Assembly: GCA_949128115.1 (NCBI GenBank)
Contig: OX421964.1
Coordinates: forward strand, 32,604,177 to 32,668,176
Direction of reading: 5' to 3'
Source: Anaspis maculata
Lineage: Eukaryota > Arthropoda > Insecta > Coleoptera > Scraptiidae
DNA: 64,000 bases
The notes below the pieces were generated by a model that was not told the origin of the DNA, made no database searches, and saw only the letters and a program-made list of their open reading frames with translations. Made by a program: the position numbers and the translations under genes. Of this stretch, positions 11,456 to 24,489 are shown in pieces; position 1 is the first letter of the stretch, and every line of letters begins with the position of its first letter.

Positions 11456-14400
11456 CGTACACATTTTGGATTTTGGCGCAATCGAATAATGAAGGTTGTT
11501 CGAAATCGAGATTCCAGCGAATTTTATTGTTTCTATTTCTGTTCATTGTTATTGAGAGTAGATTCTTTTTAGTTCGGATGCCAATAATACCATTTAGTTG
11601 AGATCCCCTTAGGTTGTACATAAAAAAATTTGAAACGTTGAAAATGCGGTCTTTGCAGGGAACTGCTTCTGGGCCGGTGGAACAAACGGGGGTGGTCGCA
11701 GCCCAAAAAGGTCACGCCCCGTGCGACCTTTCCGACGTCGGAACCTGAATTCTCTGAATTTATTATTTCCGCGCGCCCCGAATAAGTCAAGAGCATGCTA
11801 TGCAATTGATATTATAATTATGTCAAAACTCATGGAAGCGAGCCAAGATCTTTGTTCACATGTCATATAAATGTAATCAAATCTGTTCAAGACTAATATT
11901 TGAAAGCACTGTGCCTTCACCACCCGTGGACCTTGAGGTAGGCATCATGATATGAATAAGCAATCAACGAGACGATGAGAGGGAAAAACGACGGTTGGTG
12001 CATTCTCGCTTTCGAACCGACTTGACCGAAACGAACCGATAAATATCGTGGTGCGTTTATGAGTAGCACACGATTAATTACACACTAACTTGGGATGAGC
12101 ATGGAATCCACCTGGGCAGGTATCTTTTTTACGGCTGTTGGTTCCGAAAATGATTGAATCGGAGAAAGCGTGAATTACTTCAATTACTGCGTGAAGAAAG
12201 TAAATGGAAATCATTGGAGATCAAGTACAGAAAAAAAAAAATTACCTCCAGGTGCATCGTTGCATCCGTGCAGTACTCTGTTCAGTTTTATAGGTAAAGG
12301 CAATTGAAAGCTGTTGACCCCTGAAATAACAGCCCGATAACAATCACTGGCTATGAGTTAACACTTTAAGAACGCGCACCCATAGGAGTTGATTATTATT
12401 ATTATTTTGATCATCGCTTTGACCCTCCTTGTGACTATGGGAACTCGGGTCAGAATGCTAACAAAGTAGAAAGCAATGGAACATAAAAACAAGACAAAAA
12501 GGCAATATTTCTTCCAAATGTAGGATGTGTTTCAATATGTTCAGTCTAACAATAATTAATAAGTTATTCAGTTATTCGACATACTTTACGGTATGTGTCT
12601 GGTCCCCGCCATCTAACATCAAACTTGTTTATGGCAACAATTTGCATCTGGGCATTTGAATAATTACATGATTTGAAGGTGAGAGAACGATACTGTTGGT
12701 GCAGTGTAATTCTGGTTCTTGACTTTATTTCTCACACAGTAAAGCGTTCGGTTGGGACAAGATTATCTGCGGGTTAGAAAATGTGTTTGATTACTTGCTG
12801 TATACAACGGAAAACTTGGTAACTTCCCGAACGCTGACGCCAATTTTTTTCCATGGCACATAACAAATTTGCATGAAAATTCTCGAAAAGCATTCACTTA
12901 CATGCTGTGTGTATAGTACTGTCGTTATCTTCTCACCTCGATAGACCTCTGCTTTACCTAACAAAAGTGCATTAGCGTTAGATTTGGTTCAAGCTGTACA
13001 TTAGATACTTTCATAGTATATATTCGACTCAGGAATTATTGGATCTTTCAAATAACATTTTTTCTGCCATTAGCTTTTTAGCACACGTTAGTATGTAATT
13101 TGATCAGGTTCAACTGACCAGACCTCAATCATAGGTATGTGTATCGTTACCAGTGAAACGTACACACTGTACAATATTATGATAGCATTTGTAAAACACG
13201 GCAAAAACATGGACAAGATTCCAGTTGCAGTTTTTCCATTATTAGACCCGTTGTTTGATTAGCTCACCTGATCAGACCTCACTCATTGAGTCATGAAACG
13301 TTACCTACAAAACTCATACCTACGACATCATCTGGCATTTCACAGGTCTATACCGGCATATTTTTCAAGGGGGTACGACATTTCCTGCATGAAATGAATT
13401 TTTATAGAATTTTGACATCAGTCAACCAAAATTGAATGGTTTTTGCCCTTTAACCATCATCTAGTCACTGTTTAGCATACTTTCGACTGACCGGACCTCA
13501 CATGGTTTCAACGTACCAGATCTCACTCACTTCAACATGCATCGTTACCAACGAAGCCCACGCATGCGCGGAATGTTTCTTGTAGTCCAAAACCACCAAG
13601 AAATCCTCACCATTTTGCAGATTCCAATCTCAGTCTTTCCTTTGTCAAGTAGAGGTAGGCTTTTTAGGGAAGTAGGTTAGTTCAGCTATAGCAAAAGATA
13701 TGACAGCATGAAAATCCAACCGGCGGACTCGCATGATATAATTTTATGATGGAATGAATGATGATGGAGAAGTTTTCCCCCTTCCTTCACCTACTACCCT
13801 ATAATTCACGCGCTTCTTGCTAGAAACGATCCCTTTGAAAGTTTCCCTTGCGTAATGGACCTCTCGTGTTCGGTTTATTAACTCGATATTTCAGTTTGAC
13901 GAACAGCCTGCTTTTGCGGGCCCCGCATAAGATATCGACGGGAAATCCGAGGCGCTTATCACTTTGGTGAGTTGGCTACGTTGTCCTCGGCGCCGCGCTT
14001 TTCTAAGGACAGGACAGGAAAGTTCGTGATAATAATAGCTAACGGATGTTATGTTGCATCGAAGTAAGCTCAATGAATTGATTCCTAAGAATCCGTTCGC
14101 TAACTTTACGTCACACATGCTTGCACTCGTTCCTCACAATTCGGTGCAAATGAAGTTGTGTTTTGTTCATTTACCCCAGACAACACAATTTTGGTGAACC
14201 AAAACGAATCCCTGTTTGCTCTACGTGCAACCTAGACCGTGAAGCCTCGCGTCGCATCATTATCAGCGAATAATGTTTTGAGACAACGTGTAGAAATCAT
14301 CGTTTATTATTTATTATTAATAACAGATTATCTTTACAGGTCTCGGAGCACATTTAAGTTTGACATTCTAGTCGCTATCAGCAATTCAAGATATTCTTCA

Positions 14401-14693
14401 CTCTTGTGTAAGCACATAGCGTGCGATCCTAGATGGGTTTGGAAACTAAAATGTATCTATTGTAATATTTCCAGTGGCGGGTTCACGGGATCTGCAAATC
14501 CAACGGCCGTTTCATTAGAGAATGGAAAGTCGGCTGTATCATGAACCCGACTTTGAGTGCCTCTCATTTTATGGTCGTGGGCTCGTGAATCAGTAGCCTA
14601 TCCTATACACGCCGAAGTAGAAGAAATATAATTATTGAAAGTAGTTCTTTTTTTTTTCAAAAGTTGCTAATGATTGTAAATCTGTTGTTTCAG
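11456..14693. other. Intergenic DNA upstream of the profilin exons
   Basis: No supported exon. It may hold profilin intron or regulatory sequence, since the missing first exon should lie upstream. It includes a run of degenerate repeats at 13.1-13.6 kb (separate entry). A GC-richer patch at 13.9-14.1 kb shows no promoter motif that I can support. Confidence 0.5.
13085..13655. repeat. Degenerate spaced repeats, GACC.GACCTCA units
   Basis: Three blocks near 13100, 13270 and 13490 share TCAACTGACCAGACCTCA-like sequence followed by a (C)GTTACC.A.GAA(A/G)C(C/G) block. Outer copies also share AGATTCCA.T..CAGT.TTTCC about 110-130 bp later. Divergence is high. Confidence 0.55.
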
Positions 14694-14865
14694 GTATCGA
14701 AAGAAGAATTAGCGAAACTCGTGCAGGGTTTCGAAAAACAAGACATCCTCACATCTTCCGGCGTCACTTTGGCCGGAAACCGATACATATACCTGTCAGG
14801 AACGGAACGCGTCATAAGGGCCAAACTTGGCAAAGTTGGAGTTCATTGCATGAAAACGACACAAG
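14694..14865 (+). CDS. Profilin exon, middle of protein
   Basis: 172 nt, entered in phase 0 after the polypyrimidine acceptor TGTTGTTTCAG and left in phase 1 at ACACAAG|GTAAAA. It encodes 57 residues plus one base, covering the central beta-sheet of profilin. Reading through the donor would give a short extra tail, which is a shadow and not a product. Confidence 0.95.
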
Positions 14866-16965
14866 GTAAAAAAAAACAACTTTTCATGTTTTTGAGTATT
14901 CCTGGAAACGGGAGCAGCAACAGATTGGTTTATCTGGTTCACTTGGAAAACTTTTCGAAATATTTTGGATGCGTGTGAAATGCGAACGGGTCAACAACTC
15001 GGTCGCATTCCCAGGCATCCTGCCAATTTTAAACTAGGCGTCGTGGATGCGCCCACACGTGCCTTTGGGACAGATTCAACTCGGACTTTCTTTTCTTACG
15101 TGGTTTTGAAATTTGAATATCGGCCTGTGGAATCGAAGGAACTGTATTATTTCCAGATGTCTTACGCATTTGCAATAATCCGATGCAGTTTCTGCCAATT
15201 TTCTATTTTTGTGCACCGGGCAATCTCTGACACGTGTTCCAACTTGGTAAATTTTTAAGGGCATTTGTCGCTTAAAATCTAATTTTCTCAAATTTTGCAT
15301 AACTGCATTAGGCACTGTCGCGTTCAAAAAATCCTAACGATCTATTTTCCCTTTGATTTTTGGTATTCAATTACTGTTTTGCCCAGTGGCTCGAGCAGTA
15401 TTACATACTTTAAACTTTAATTAATTTCATAGCTTTGGTATTAAGAGCAAATATATGAACTCAATTATTAATCGCTTAATGACATTGATATTCAAGTTCC
15501 TCAGATTGATTTGGGCATCACTTTCGTGAAATTTTTTGCATATGTTTTCGCAAAACATAACGTATATTTTGCAAATTTGGATTTTAATGGGTGCAAAAAA
15601 ATTATACTTCTTATTTTTCGAATAATTCGATGAGAGTGAAAAGTCAAGTATTCTGCTAAAATATGAAGAATTATAAAGTCAATATCGTTATGCTGCAGAA
15701 TGCAGACAGTTGAATTTCTATCTTGTTTCCAGATAAAAGCAATGGACTGTAAAATCGTATACTGGGTTGCCTACTCATTTGTGTTTGCTCTTAATTGTCG
15801 TAATTGATCCATTGTGATGCCAAATTGCATGCAATATAAAACTAAAAAATATGTTGCCCTTGCAAAATTGAAATCATGACGTACCCTTCGAAATGTTTTG
15901 ATCGTGATGTTATATCAGTCATAATGATTTGTTACACTGCAGTCTATATTCTATTTGTGATCCAGCACTGCATGTTTAATTTTGAATAATATAATAGGTG
16001 ATCACTAATCTGATCTTCAACTCATTTTCTGCTAAAAACTAAGAAACGGAATCCGCGGACACCGATGTTTCGGCATTACATGGCTCCTCAGCACGGTTAA
16101 TGCTGGAACACCTGTTCCAACAGCTTCACGCCATTCCAGGCAACAGGCCTGTAGTGCTCAAACATTGCTGTCCACGGTATCAGTTTGCACATTTGAGCAG
16201 CAAATTACCCGTAGACAGGATAAAAAAAGTACACTGTAGCTGCAAAATTTGGCAATATTGTGTTGATTTTAACTTTTGTGAAGTTGTTAGAATATGTGTA
16301 GGTTAGTTGAGGGGTTAAAAAAAAAATCAAAACCCCTCGAATCGGCAGGATCTAAAAAGCTCTTCGGCAGCAGCGCAAATTACTGTACTTATGTTTCGGT
16401 GTCGCTCATTCTAAACGTTGTTTTTTGTCAAACTTCCGGCGCAAAATGTGTAATTACACGTGTAATCCCTGGCTTTGTGCGACTGAAATTTTGCATGAAA
16501 TTTCCAGTTTGCAACTTTTTTCCGAAGCAGTTGCTGCCACGCAATTCCTTGGTTATCAGCGACGGCATTAATAAAGCAACATCACCGTATAAAACGGACA
16601 ATGATTAGTCCTCTGTGTTTATACAACTCAATTACTTATTTTATATTCATGGTATATTCGGCTTTTGTGTGAGATTGATTAAAAGCGGTGAAATTATCGA
16701 CGTCGGTAATTGCTGCCGCACAGTCTTTACTAGATAATAAATACACGCACACATTCACAGATTGATTCGATTTGATGATGTGTTGTCAACGCTTTTTTTT
16801 GTTATTGTGTAATTATCGTGTTTTTATGCTATCATTTTTTATTTATGAGTTTGTTTTTTCTTTGCAGCCGTTGTAGTATCCCTCTATGAAGATCCAATTC
16901 AACCCCAACAAGCGGCGTCAGTGGTAGAAAAGCTAGGTGATTACTTAATTACCTGCGGATACTAG
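14694..16965 (+). CDS. Profilin, last two coding exons (5' exon not found)
   Basis: Profilin binds G-actin and polyproline ligands, catalyses nucleotide exchange on actin and feeds formins and Ena/VASP in the cytoplasm. Two exons are visible, 14694-14865 and 16868-16965, giving 89 residues from VSKEELAKL to [10 protein letters not shown]. Matching features are the [26 protein letters not shown] core, HCMKTTQ at the splice site, and the invariant C-terminus [18 protein letters not shown] that helps form the polyproline groove. From memory of the family this is closest to insect profilin (Drosophila chickadee), which is about 126 residues long, so some 37 N-terminal residues are missing. I looked for the first exon (M-S-W..., ending GFE) upstream and did not find it; it is either further upstream or too altered to see. 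Splicing is consistent: TTTCAG|GTA acceptor, CAAG|GTAAAA donor, TTTGCAG|CC acceptor, phase 1 across the 2-kb intron. The stop TAG is at 16963-16965. Confidence 0.95.
14866..16867 (+). other. Profilin intron, about 2.0 kb
   Basis: AT-rich intron between the two profilin exons with GT...TTTGCAG boundaries. I see no repeat with clear ends and no second gene. The open frames at about 16.1-16.6 kb are unremarkable and overlap no recognisable protein. Confidence 0.85.
16868..16965 (+). CDS. Profilin last coding exon
   Basis: 98 nt starting CC after TTTGCAG; the joined codon is G+CC (Ala). It encodes [20 protein letters not shown] and the [10 protein letters not shown] terminus followed by TAG. A strong donor-like AG|GTGAGTTTTT lies 2 nt after the stop, so the 3' UTR may be spliced. 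Confidence 0.95.
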
Positions 16966-17210
16966 AGGTGAGTTTTTATCATTTTCTTACATTTTGCAGT
17001 GATTGTTTCCATTGCAACAGGTCTTGTTATCGTGAAGTTCCAGTGTTTCAATTTCAATACTGTGTCCAATCGTGGCTACTCAGTATCACGTAAAATATTT
17101 TCTTTATTTTTAAAAATGACACACGTCATAAGATCCACTTATCTGCGGTTCAGAATCTGTTTGGGCAACCAAATTGGTAATTTTTATTGTTGCCTAATTA
17201 TCAATCGATC

Positions 17211-19926
17211 TACAGGTGTCCCGTTTTTCAACGCTCACTATTGGTATCTCGGAAACGGTAAGAGATACGAAGTCAGTTAAATTACAAAAAAGTTGCGCAA
17301 TTTTATGGCCATTTCAAAAATGTCAAAATATCAAAGATATCTTCACTCATTTCTGAAATATCCCAAAAAAACTGAAAAATGCCGAATTCGAAAATTTCAA
17401 ATCATTTCTTTACTATGACAGCTATCAATTTGAAAATTGAAATCCTGACATTTTTGAAGGTCCTTGATCGACTGACGTCAATAATTTTTTCCTGCATTTA
17501 CTAGTTTTTGAGATATAACAGTTAACTTCATTTTTCTTATGGACACCATATCATTTATTCACCCCATAAAACTCATCTTTTCTTTCTCTTTACAAAGATA
17601 TAAAACGCTTGTGGCATTTTTGTCAAACTAACCTGTAAAAATTGGAAAAACCATTTCTGGGCGAATAAATTTAGTTACCGGTTCGGTTGCCATGCTCTCG
17701 TGGCATAATAACAATGGCATTTGGTTGCCATGGTCGGTTGATTTTGGAAAAAGTTGAGTTACATTCCGTTTTCATGTATTTGATGATGATAATGAATAAC
17801 AATAAAACGAATACAAAACCAAGTATAACACAAAATATCATCGCAATAGCAATCAACATTTATAATTTACAATTACTCGAAATGGGGTCCATTTTGCGGA
17901 GAACGCTCAAAAATCGAATTTGTGGTTCATGACAGAACATCCCAAAGCAACCAAGAGCTGGAAGCAAGGAGATGATGATGAGGTGTTTCAGTCAATTAAT
18001 AACCCGCACAATATCAGCGCAGCCGTTGAAAACATGGCTAAAAGGCACACAACTCTGCATAGAGCAGAATGGACTCCAATTCGAGCAATTGTAAATTATA
18101 ATTGTTTATTGCTATTGCTATGTTTTTTGTGTTATACTTGGTTCTGTATTTGTTTTATTGTTATTTATTATCATTATCAAATACACAGAAACGGAATGTA
18201 GCTCAACTTTTTCCAAAATCAACAGACCATAGCAACCAAATGCCATTGTTTATATGCCACAAGAGCATGGCAACCGAACCGGTAACTCGATATTTTCGCC
18301 TCAAAAACAGTTTTTCCAATTTTTGCAGGTTATTTTGACAAAAATGCTGAAAGTGTTTTATATCTTTGTAAAGAGAAAGAAAAGGTGAGTTTTATAGGAT
18401 GGATAAATGATATGGTGTCCATGAGAAAAAATGAAGTTAACTCTCATATCTCGAAAACTAGTAAGCGCAGGAAAAAATTATTAACGTCAGTCGATGAATG
18501 ACCTTCAAAAATGTCAGGATACCAATTTTCAAATTGATAACTGTCATAGTAAAGAAATGATTTGAAATTTTCGAATTCCGCATTTTTCAGTTTTTTTTTT
18601 GGGGATATTTCAGAAATGACTAATAGTCCATCCGCTAGGTACTATTCTGTATTTTTTTAGAGGTCGAAAAGGTTTTTTTTGGAATTCCAATCAGTTAAGG
18701 TCCACAGAATCATATTTTTTTGGTGGCAACGCTCAAAAGTGGTGCGGTCACCCTGTGCACCCCCATGGGGGCCAGCCCCCAGTTAATCGAATTTCAGTTC
18801 TGTAACTCGGAGGATTGACACAGAATTACAAAAAATTCAGGATGTCATGAAAAAACTCCCTCAAAAGTCATCCACAATGAAGATACAGCCCTTCAAGTTT
18901 CAAAAAAGGCGATTTCCGTGGAGGTATAATTTCCACAATTTTCAACCGATTTTGCTGAAAATTTGGCTAAGCCCCTCTATAACAAGCATCTAGAAGGGGG
19001 AATTTCATTTTCTGGATAAATTGTCCAGTGGCGGAACAACTGGAAATTTTGACATAATGCCGTCCCTCCTCATTTCTCAAGTCCCTGGTCAACTTTGGAC
19101 TCTGAAACTTTCACTATGTATCGAATACATTATTCAGCTACGATGCTCCCAAAAAAAAAAAAAAAAATTTGACACAATTTTTTCATATAAAAAAAAATAC
19201 TAGGGTATTCAGCTAAAAAAATTAAAGCAAATCCTCCTCTTCTATATTCAACATTAAACCCAGAAACCAGCTCTGATTCTAATTTTTTTGGGAACATCGT
19301 AGCTGAACAATATATTCGATACATAGTGAAAGTTTCAGAGTTCAAAGTTGACCAGGGACTTGAGAAATGAGGAGGGACGGCATTATGTCAAAATTTCCAG
19401 TTGCTCCGCCACTGGACAATTTATCCAGAAAATGAAATTCCCCCTTCTAGATACTTGTTACAGAGGGGCCTAGCCAAATTTTCAGCAAAATCGGTTGAAA
19501 ATTGTGGAAATTGTACCTCCACGAAAATCGCCTTTTGACTTGATGACTTTTGAGGGACATTTTTCATGACATCCTTAATTTTTTGCAATTCTGTGTCGAT
19601 CCTCCGAGTTACAGCACTGAAATTCGATTAACTGGGGGCTGGCCCCCATGGGGGTGCACAGGGTGACCGCACCACTTTTGAGCGTTGCCACCAAAAAAAT
19701 ATGATTCTGTGGACCTTGACTGATTGGAATTCCAAAAAAAACCTTTTCGACCTTTAAAAAAATACAGAATAGTACCTAGCGGATGGACTATAAAGATATC
19801 TTGGATATCTTGACATAATTGAGAAAGTCATGAAATTGCGCAAATTTTTTGTAATTTAAACGACTTTGTATCTCTCACCGTTTCCGAGATACCAATAGTG
19901 AGCGTTGAAAAACGAGACACCCTGTA
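17211..19926. mobile_element. Large foldback element, 2.7 kb, with a second foldback inserted
   Basis: Left end TACAGGTGTCCCGTTTTTCA is inverted at 19902-19926 (AAAACGAGACACCCTGTA). Arms include CTATTGGTATCTCGGAAACG, the GCCATGCTCTCGTGGCATAA block, and GGTTCGGTTGCCATG at 17680 against its complement at 18270. The palindrome centre lies near 17980. The right arm is split by the element 18624-19790. Confidence 0.85.
18624..19790. mobile_element. Nested foldback element, 1167 bp, TAA target duplication
   Basis: Ends TAGTCCATCCGCTAGGTACT and AGTACCTAGCGGATGGACTA, flanked by TAA on both sides (18621-18623 and 19791-19793). Arms are almost perfect and extend through TGGGGGCCAGCCCCCAGTTA and CCAGTGGCGGAACAACTGG to a loop around 19150-19260. 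A 3-bp T(A/T)A duplication would suit the PIF/Harbinger group, but no transposase is present. Excising it restores the arm of 17211-19926. Confidence 0.85.
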
Positions 19927-20618
19927 TATTGTCATGTGTGCCACTTCTCCGGTTGCTGACTAAAGGATACTCCTGGATTCACACTTTTTCATTTCTGCTC
20001 TCTGGATCCTCAGCCACGGGCCCTAGACCATGAGAGGTCCGCTTCTCAGTTTTGCTCTTATGTCTCAATACTCAAAAAATTTTCAACTCGTAATTTTGAG
20101 TAGGTCACGAAACCTCTCAATGTGATCGACCTATGAAAAGCATAGGTCGTGGGAGCAAAAATAGCGTTCCAAAGATGGGTATATGGTATATTTTCGATAG
20201 TACTTGTTGACACAATTTTCGTTAGTTGTAAATTTTTTTGAACAATTGTCGCTTTATAAAAAAAATAATTGTGCTCTACTCAAGATTTGACTGAGTAATG
20301 TCAAAAACAAACGAATCTCTACAGCGATACCTTGGCACCCCATCATGCGCTGGTGCGAGCGCCCTATGTCATTTTAACGTCCAAAAAAAATGCGTATCGC
20401 GCTGTTGCCATGTCAGGCGTACTTTCAACGTTGCCATAGCTGGTGCCACGGTGACGTTTTGTCCCCGCGACCTATTGCAAACATATAAAAATTGTCACAC
20501 GTGATGATGTGCTGCTGAATCAGCGGACACCTATGTCACCTTATAGGTGTAGATCCTGTGTTCAGGTAACGATCGATTTTGCTTTTTCAAACTTGATTGA
20601 TTCTGAAGATGACTTTTA
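19927..20618. other. Intergenic DNA, no feature recognised
   Basis: Unique-looking AT-rich sequence. No supported exon or repeat boundary is seen. Confidence 0.5.
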
Positions 20619-20755
20619 GGGCTCGATACCAAGTTGCAGGCGCAAAGTTTGTGACGGCGTAACTCGCCAAATTCAACGGTCTGATTGGTTGGTATCCGCC
20701 GTTGCTATGGTAACCGCACTTACGGCGGTCCCAGCCCCAACTTGGTATCGAGCCG
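20619..20755. mobile_element. Short TIR element family G, copy 1
   Basis: Begins GGGCTCGATACCAAGTTGCA and ends CCCCAACTTGGTATCGAGCCG. A second copy at 62598-62724 has the same ends and the same inner blocks (GACGGCGTAAC, GTCTGATTGG, CCGTTGCTAT.GTAACCG, CTTACGGCGGTC). Both sit next to TA-rich flanks, suggesting a TA or TTA target. Confidence 0.85.
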
Positions 20756-23700
20756 TAATAAACAACTGAATTTTTAGCTCGTTTGAACTAAACAGGGAAA
20801 AATTGTAGTTGTAGACTTAAAAAAGACCTTTCGAGTCTGGAGACCTTTTTAGGTGAGGCAATATAGTCAACTGAGAAAAAATTCATGTTCAAATAGATTC
20901 TGAACCGTATGATGTATTGCAAGGTTTAACGACTTAAATTGCAATAGGTATGCAATAAAAATGAAATTTTGTTAGTAAACACTACAACTTGTGCATTTTG
21001 CTAGGCAGTAAAAGTAGCCGTCTTTGATCTGGCGGGAAATTAAGTAATTTATGTCAAACACGACTTTGACATTATCTTCATCGAGATCTTCATTTTTTGA
21101 ATTTTGTTTCAGATAGTGTGGGCCGCTGCAAGACAGCCAATGCCGAGCGGCGACATAATTATATTATTATTATAAAAGTTGTATTTTTTCTTTGAATAAT
21201 AACAGCGAACAGCAATGTGTATATCGAGTGCATCATCAGTATAACATACTATAAAAGTTTTTTCAATTTTACCTAATAGGAACGGTTGATTTTCCTTTTT
21301 ATATAAAGACCATCATGCTCGTACATTTCTCGCCCAACCCCCCCCCCCATGCCCCCATATCCGGTGGGGTATTTTCTGAACGCAACCGCCAGCGGTGTGT
21401 TCACAAAGTAACCCACCATCAATTTAATTATTTATGATTTAGACTGTGGTCTCAATAATAATTATGATAATATTAAAATAACGATCATTGTGTTTTTTCT
21501 TAGGGATATTTAGGATATTTTTGTTTAAGTTTCACTTGCGACCATCGTGTCTTTGCAACGCCTCGCCCAACGAGGAGGGTTTTCCAAACACACGGTGTCC
21601 CTCTCCTTATAATTTAAAGCATTTCTCGTGTTAGCTTCTCTTATTATACCATTGCTATCTCTTAAAAAAAAAGAAACATTTGATACTGAGAAATTACAGT
21701 TAGGGTTTTTTAATAAAAAAATCTCTAGTCCCGCTGTTCTTCTTTGATTGAACCTTTTCCTGGACGGTGAGAGAACGCGCGCGCGCGCTTTGTAATAGTG
21801 TGTAAACAATATTTGGAAAATTATTGAATGTGAAAACTTTACCCTTCCCCGTACGTACTGCCCAGTAAAAATGCATAAAATACCTCGTATTGTGTGATGT
21901 CGCGAATAAGCACAAAAGTATGGTAAGGTTTTTGTATTCTTCGATTTTGTGTTTTCGCTTATGTAATCTTGTGCTATAAACTGATTGGTGTGATATGTTT
22001 CTCTTTGTATTTCTCTCTCTATTTCTCTGTCTCCTATCAAAAAATGCCAGCACTAGTTTTCAAACACTCGGTTCGGAAATTTGTGATAATTTTAGAATTT
22101 AGACGCATCAGTATTTCGAAATGACGTGATTACAGAATACTTTCTTGTGTGTGCGTGATGTGACTGTTACACCAATCAAAAAAAAAAGGAAAAGTAAACG
22201 AGTAAAGTAATTGTTGTAACGCGGTTAAAAATGCTCATATTGTCCTGTTTATTATTGTAAGAGAAATAAAAATGATTATTTTTACCCCCTTGATGACCCA
22301 TTTTGATTTTATTTTCAACTACTACAATCGAAGAAGTAGCTTTGTAAAGTTTTTCTGATATATTCGCGAGGGATATTGTGTATCTAAATGACAGCAAAAT
22401 CATAATAAATTTGTATTATAACATTGTGGTTTTAATGTTTCGCCTTCTCCCAATATCAGACGGATGTGGATGTAGTGACTAATCGGCGTTTCCGGGACCC
22501 GTCGTCACAATCAATTTGCTACTAGGCCAAGCGGACCTAAGTCAATATTTGGATGTATTAACGTTTTCATTAGCAGCCGATCTACGTCCGTAATTTGATT
22601 ATTCAGGGTTATCAAACCATGTGTGTAACTTAGCCATTTTCGCTCGTAGAGGTTGAAAACTTTGAGTTTAGCAACTGTAGTTTGAAAAACTGAAACGCGT
22701 ATAAATAATCCTGCACTTGGCATTGGGTCAAGTGTGAAAGCCTACACTTTCAATTATTGTGTAGTATTTTACAACCTAAAATTTGAATTTTTCTTGACGA
22801 ATTATTCTTGTATAAGAGACTCAGGAAGTGCCGTACCGACCGGAGCTGACTACGCCCTCAACGTCTGGATCGATGCCACAGACGCGTCGGCAGTTACCAT
22901 GAGAATTGCGCCCCTCTAGGATAACGAACTGGCGTTACCTTTTGTTCGCAATTTGTAGAATTAAAAGTCAACGACTTTTTAAAGTTTCAACTTGCACCAA
23001 TAGCATCAAGAAGAAAGAAATTAATAGCAAAGTCATGTTTTTACTAAGTAGGTACCTACATTGCCTAATTAAGCAGACCCATTGGTCAAATTTTAAAGTC
23101 GACGCACTCGTCAAGGTAGTTTCGGATAAATACCTGCAGTTCAAAAATTAAAAAAAAAATATTCTTGACCGAGCTGCCTCTGACGAGTGCGAGGGTTCTC
23201 ATCATCGCGCATTAAAGCCGTGGCGATTGTTTTAATAAATAGGTAATAACGCTTGTCAGGTGCCGCTTACGTCAGTACGCGGTTATCTCAAAAAGGAAGT
23301 ATACTGGAAAGCTGTCGTGTGGAATTCTGGGCCGAAGAAATCCAGCCGCATCCTCTTGCACGTTTAACAAATGGTTTTGAACATAAAAGGCTTTATAGCG
23401 AAGTCACATCTTGGCACTTCTAGTCTATAGACGTTTGTTGTGTTGAAGGATCTAATCGAGAAAATCCACATGCATTTTTAGAAACCGAATTTATTGGGTC
23501 GTTAGATTAAAAGAAGCATGTGCTTTTACTCCACTTTTTACTCGGAGTTTGCTAAGAAAAATTTGCTTTTCAACTCCTAGTAGAAGGTGAAATAAAAGCA
23601 AATACTTCTTTGATCATACGACCTATTGCGGTAGTCAAGTTTATTGTTAGGGAAAAAAAAACCGGTCGCATTGTACCCCAAAAATAAGAGCAGCAACGCT

Positions 23701-23940
23701 CGATGTGAAGATGTCTTATTGTTGATAGATAAAATCAACGGCATGATAATCACGTCACAACGCTATTTAGTATGACAACTTTGTCGACATTTCATCAGGG
23801 TGCCTAAACAATCGTTATTGCACTTCGTGAAAGGGTGAAGCTTCTTTGCATTGTGTTGCTGGAACCCCATATGGATTTAATAGAATCAGTGCATAGTAGC
23901 CACCGGCACAACCAATGCAGAAACTGTATACAGGGCGAAG
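20756..23940. other. Intergenic DNA, no gene recognised
   Basis: AT-rich sequence with a poly-C tract near 21340 and a GCGCGCGCGC run near 21780. The frame with VPTGADYALNVWIDATDASA at 22.8-22.9 kb is short and unplaced. Nothing here has paired splice sites that I trust. Confidence 0.45.
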
Positions 23941-23959
23941 CAGAAAAAATCGTATCTCG

Positions 23960-24430
23960 TTAATGGAATCCGAAACAAAGACAACGTTTATATGGCAGCT
24001 TTCGAGTTTTGATCGGATCCAAAATGGTTTCAGTGAAGTGCGCTTTTATCATCATCGCACTTTCGGTCCGCTTCACTCAATATTGTTACAGTCGGTTACT
24101 TAAAAGTGTCAGAATCAACGAGAAATTTGGACCGCGCCAAATCGAGACATGGTTTTTCTTTCATTTTATTCACAACTGGACGACATCCCTCGACTAAAGA
24201 TTAGGCTTTGTTTTAAAGTTTGGATATGTCACTTGAAGTGAAGCTGGCCAAAACCCCGGATCGACTTAGCTGCTCGACGCGGTTGAAATTTCACACAATA
24301 CAATTAATTATTACACAATGCAAGCGTGCATTTATGACCGGACCGAGCTCCTCTCTTGAGTTCCGCTCCTCGAGCATACGAGACGGTCTTCACACGAGTT
24401 TGATGTTTCGTTCAACTCCTAAACTCTTTA
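23960..24430. repeat. GATC-rich repeat family Q, copy 1 (degenerate)
   Basis: Contains GGCAGCTTTCGAG.TTTGATC, CACTTGAAGTGAAGCTGGCC and CCCCGGATCGACTTAGCTGC, which match the copy at 40200-40713 in inverse orientation. Ends are too eroded to fix. Confidence 0.6.
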
Positions 24431-24489
24431 TCTTGTCAGTTTTCTAAGCCCTCCCCCAAAAACTTGTGAACTTTGTGATTATAATTACA

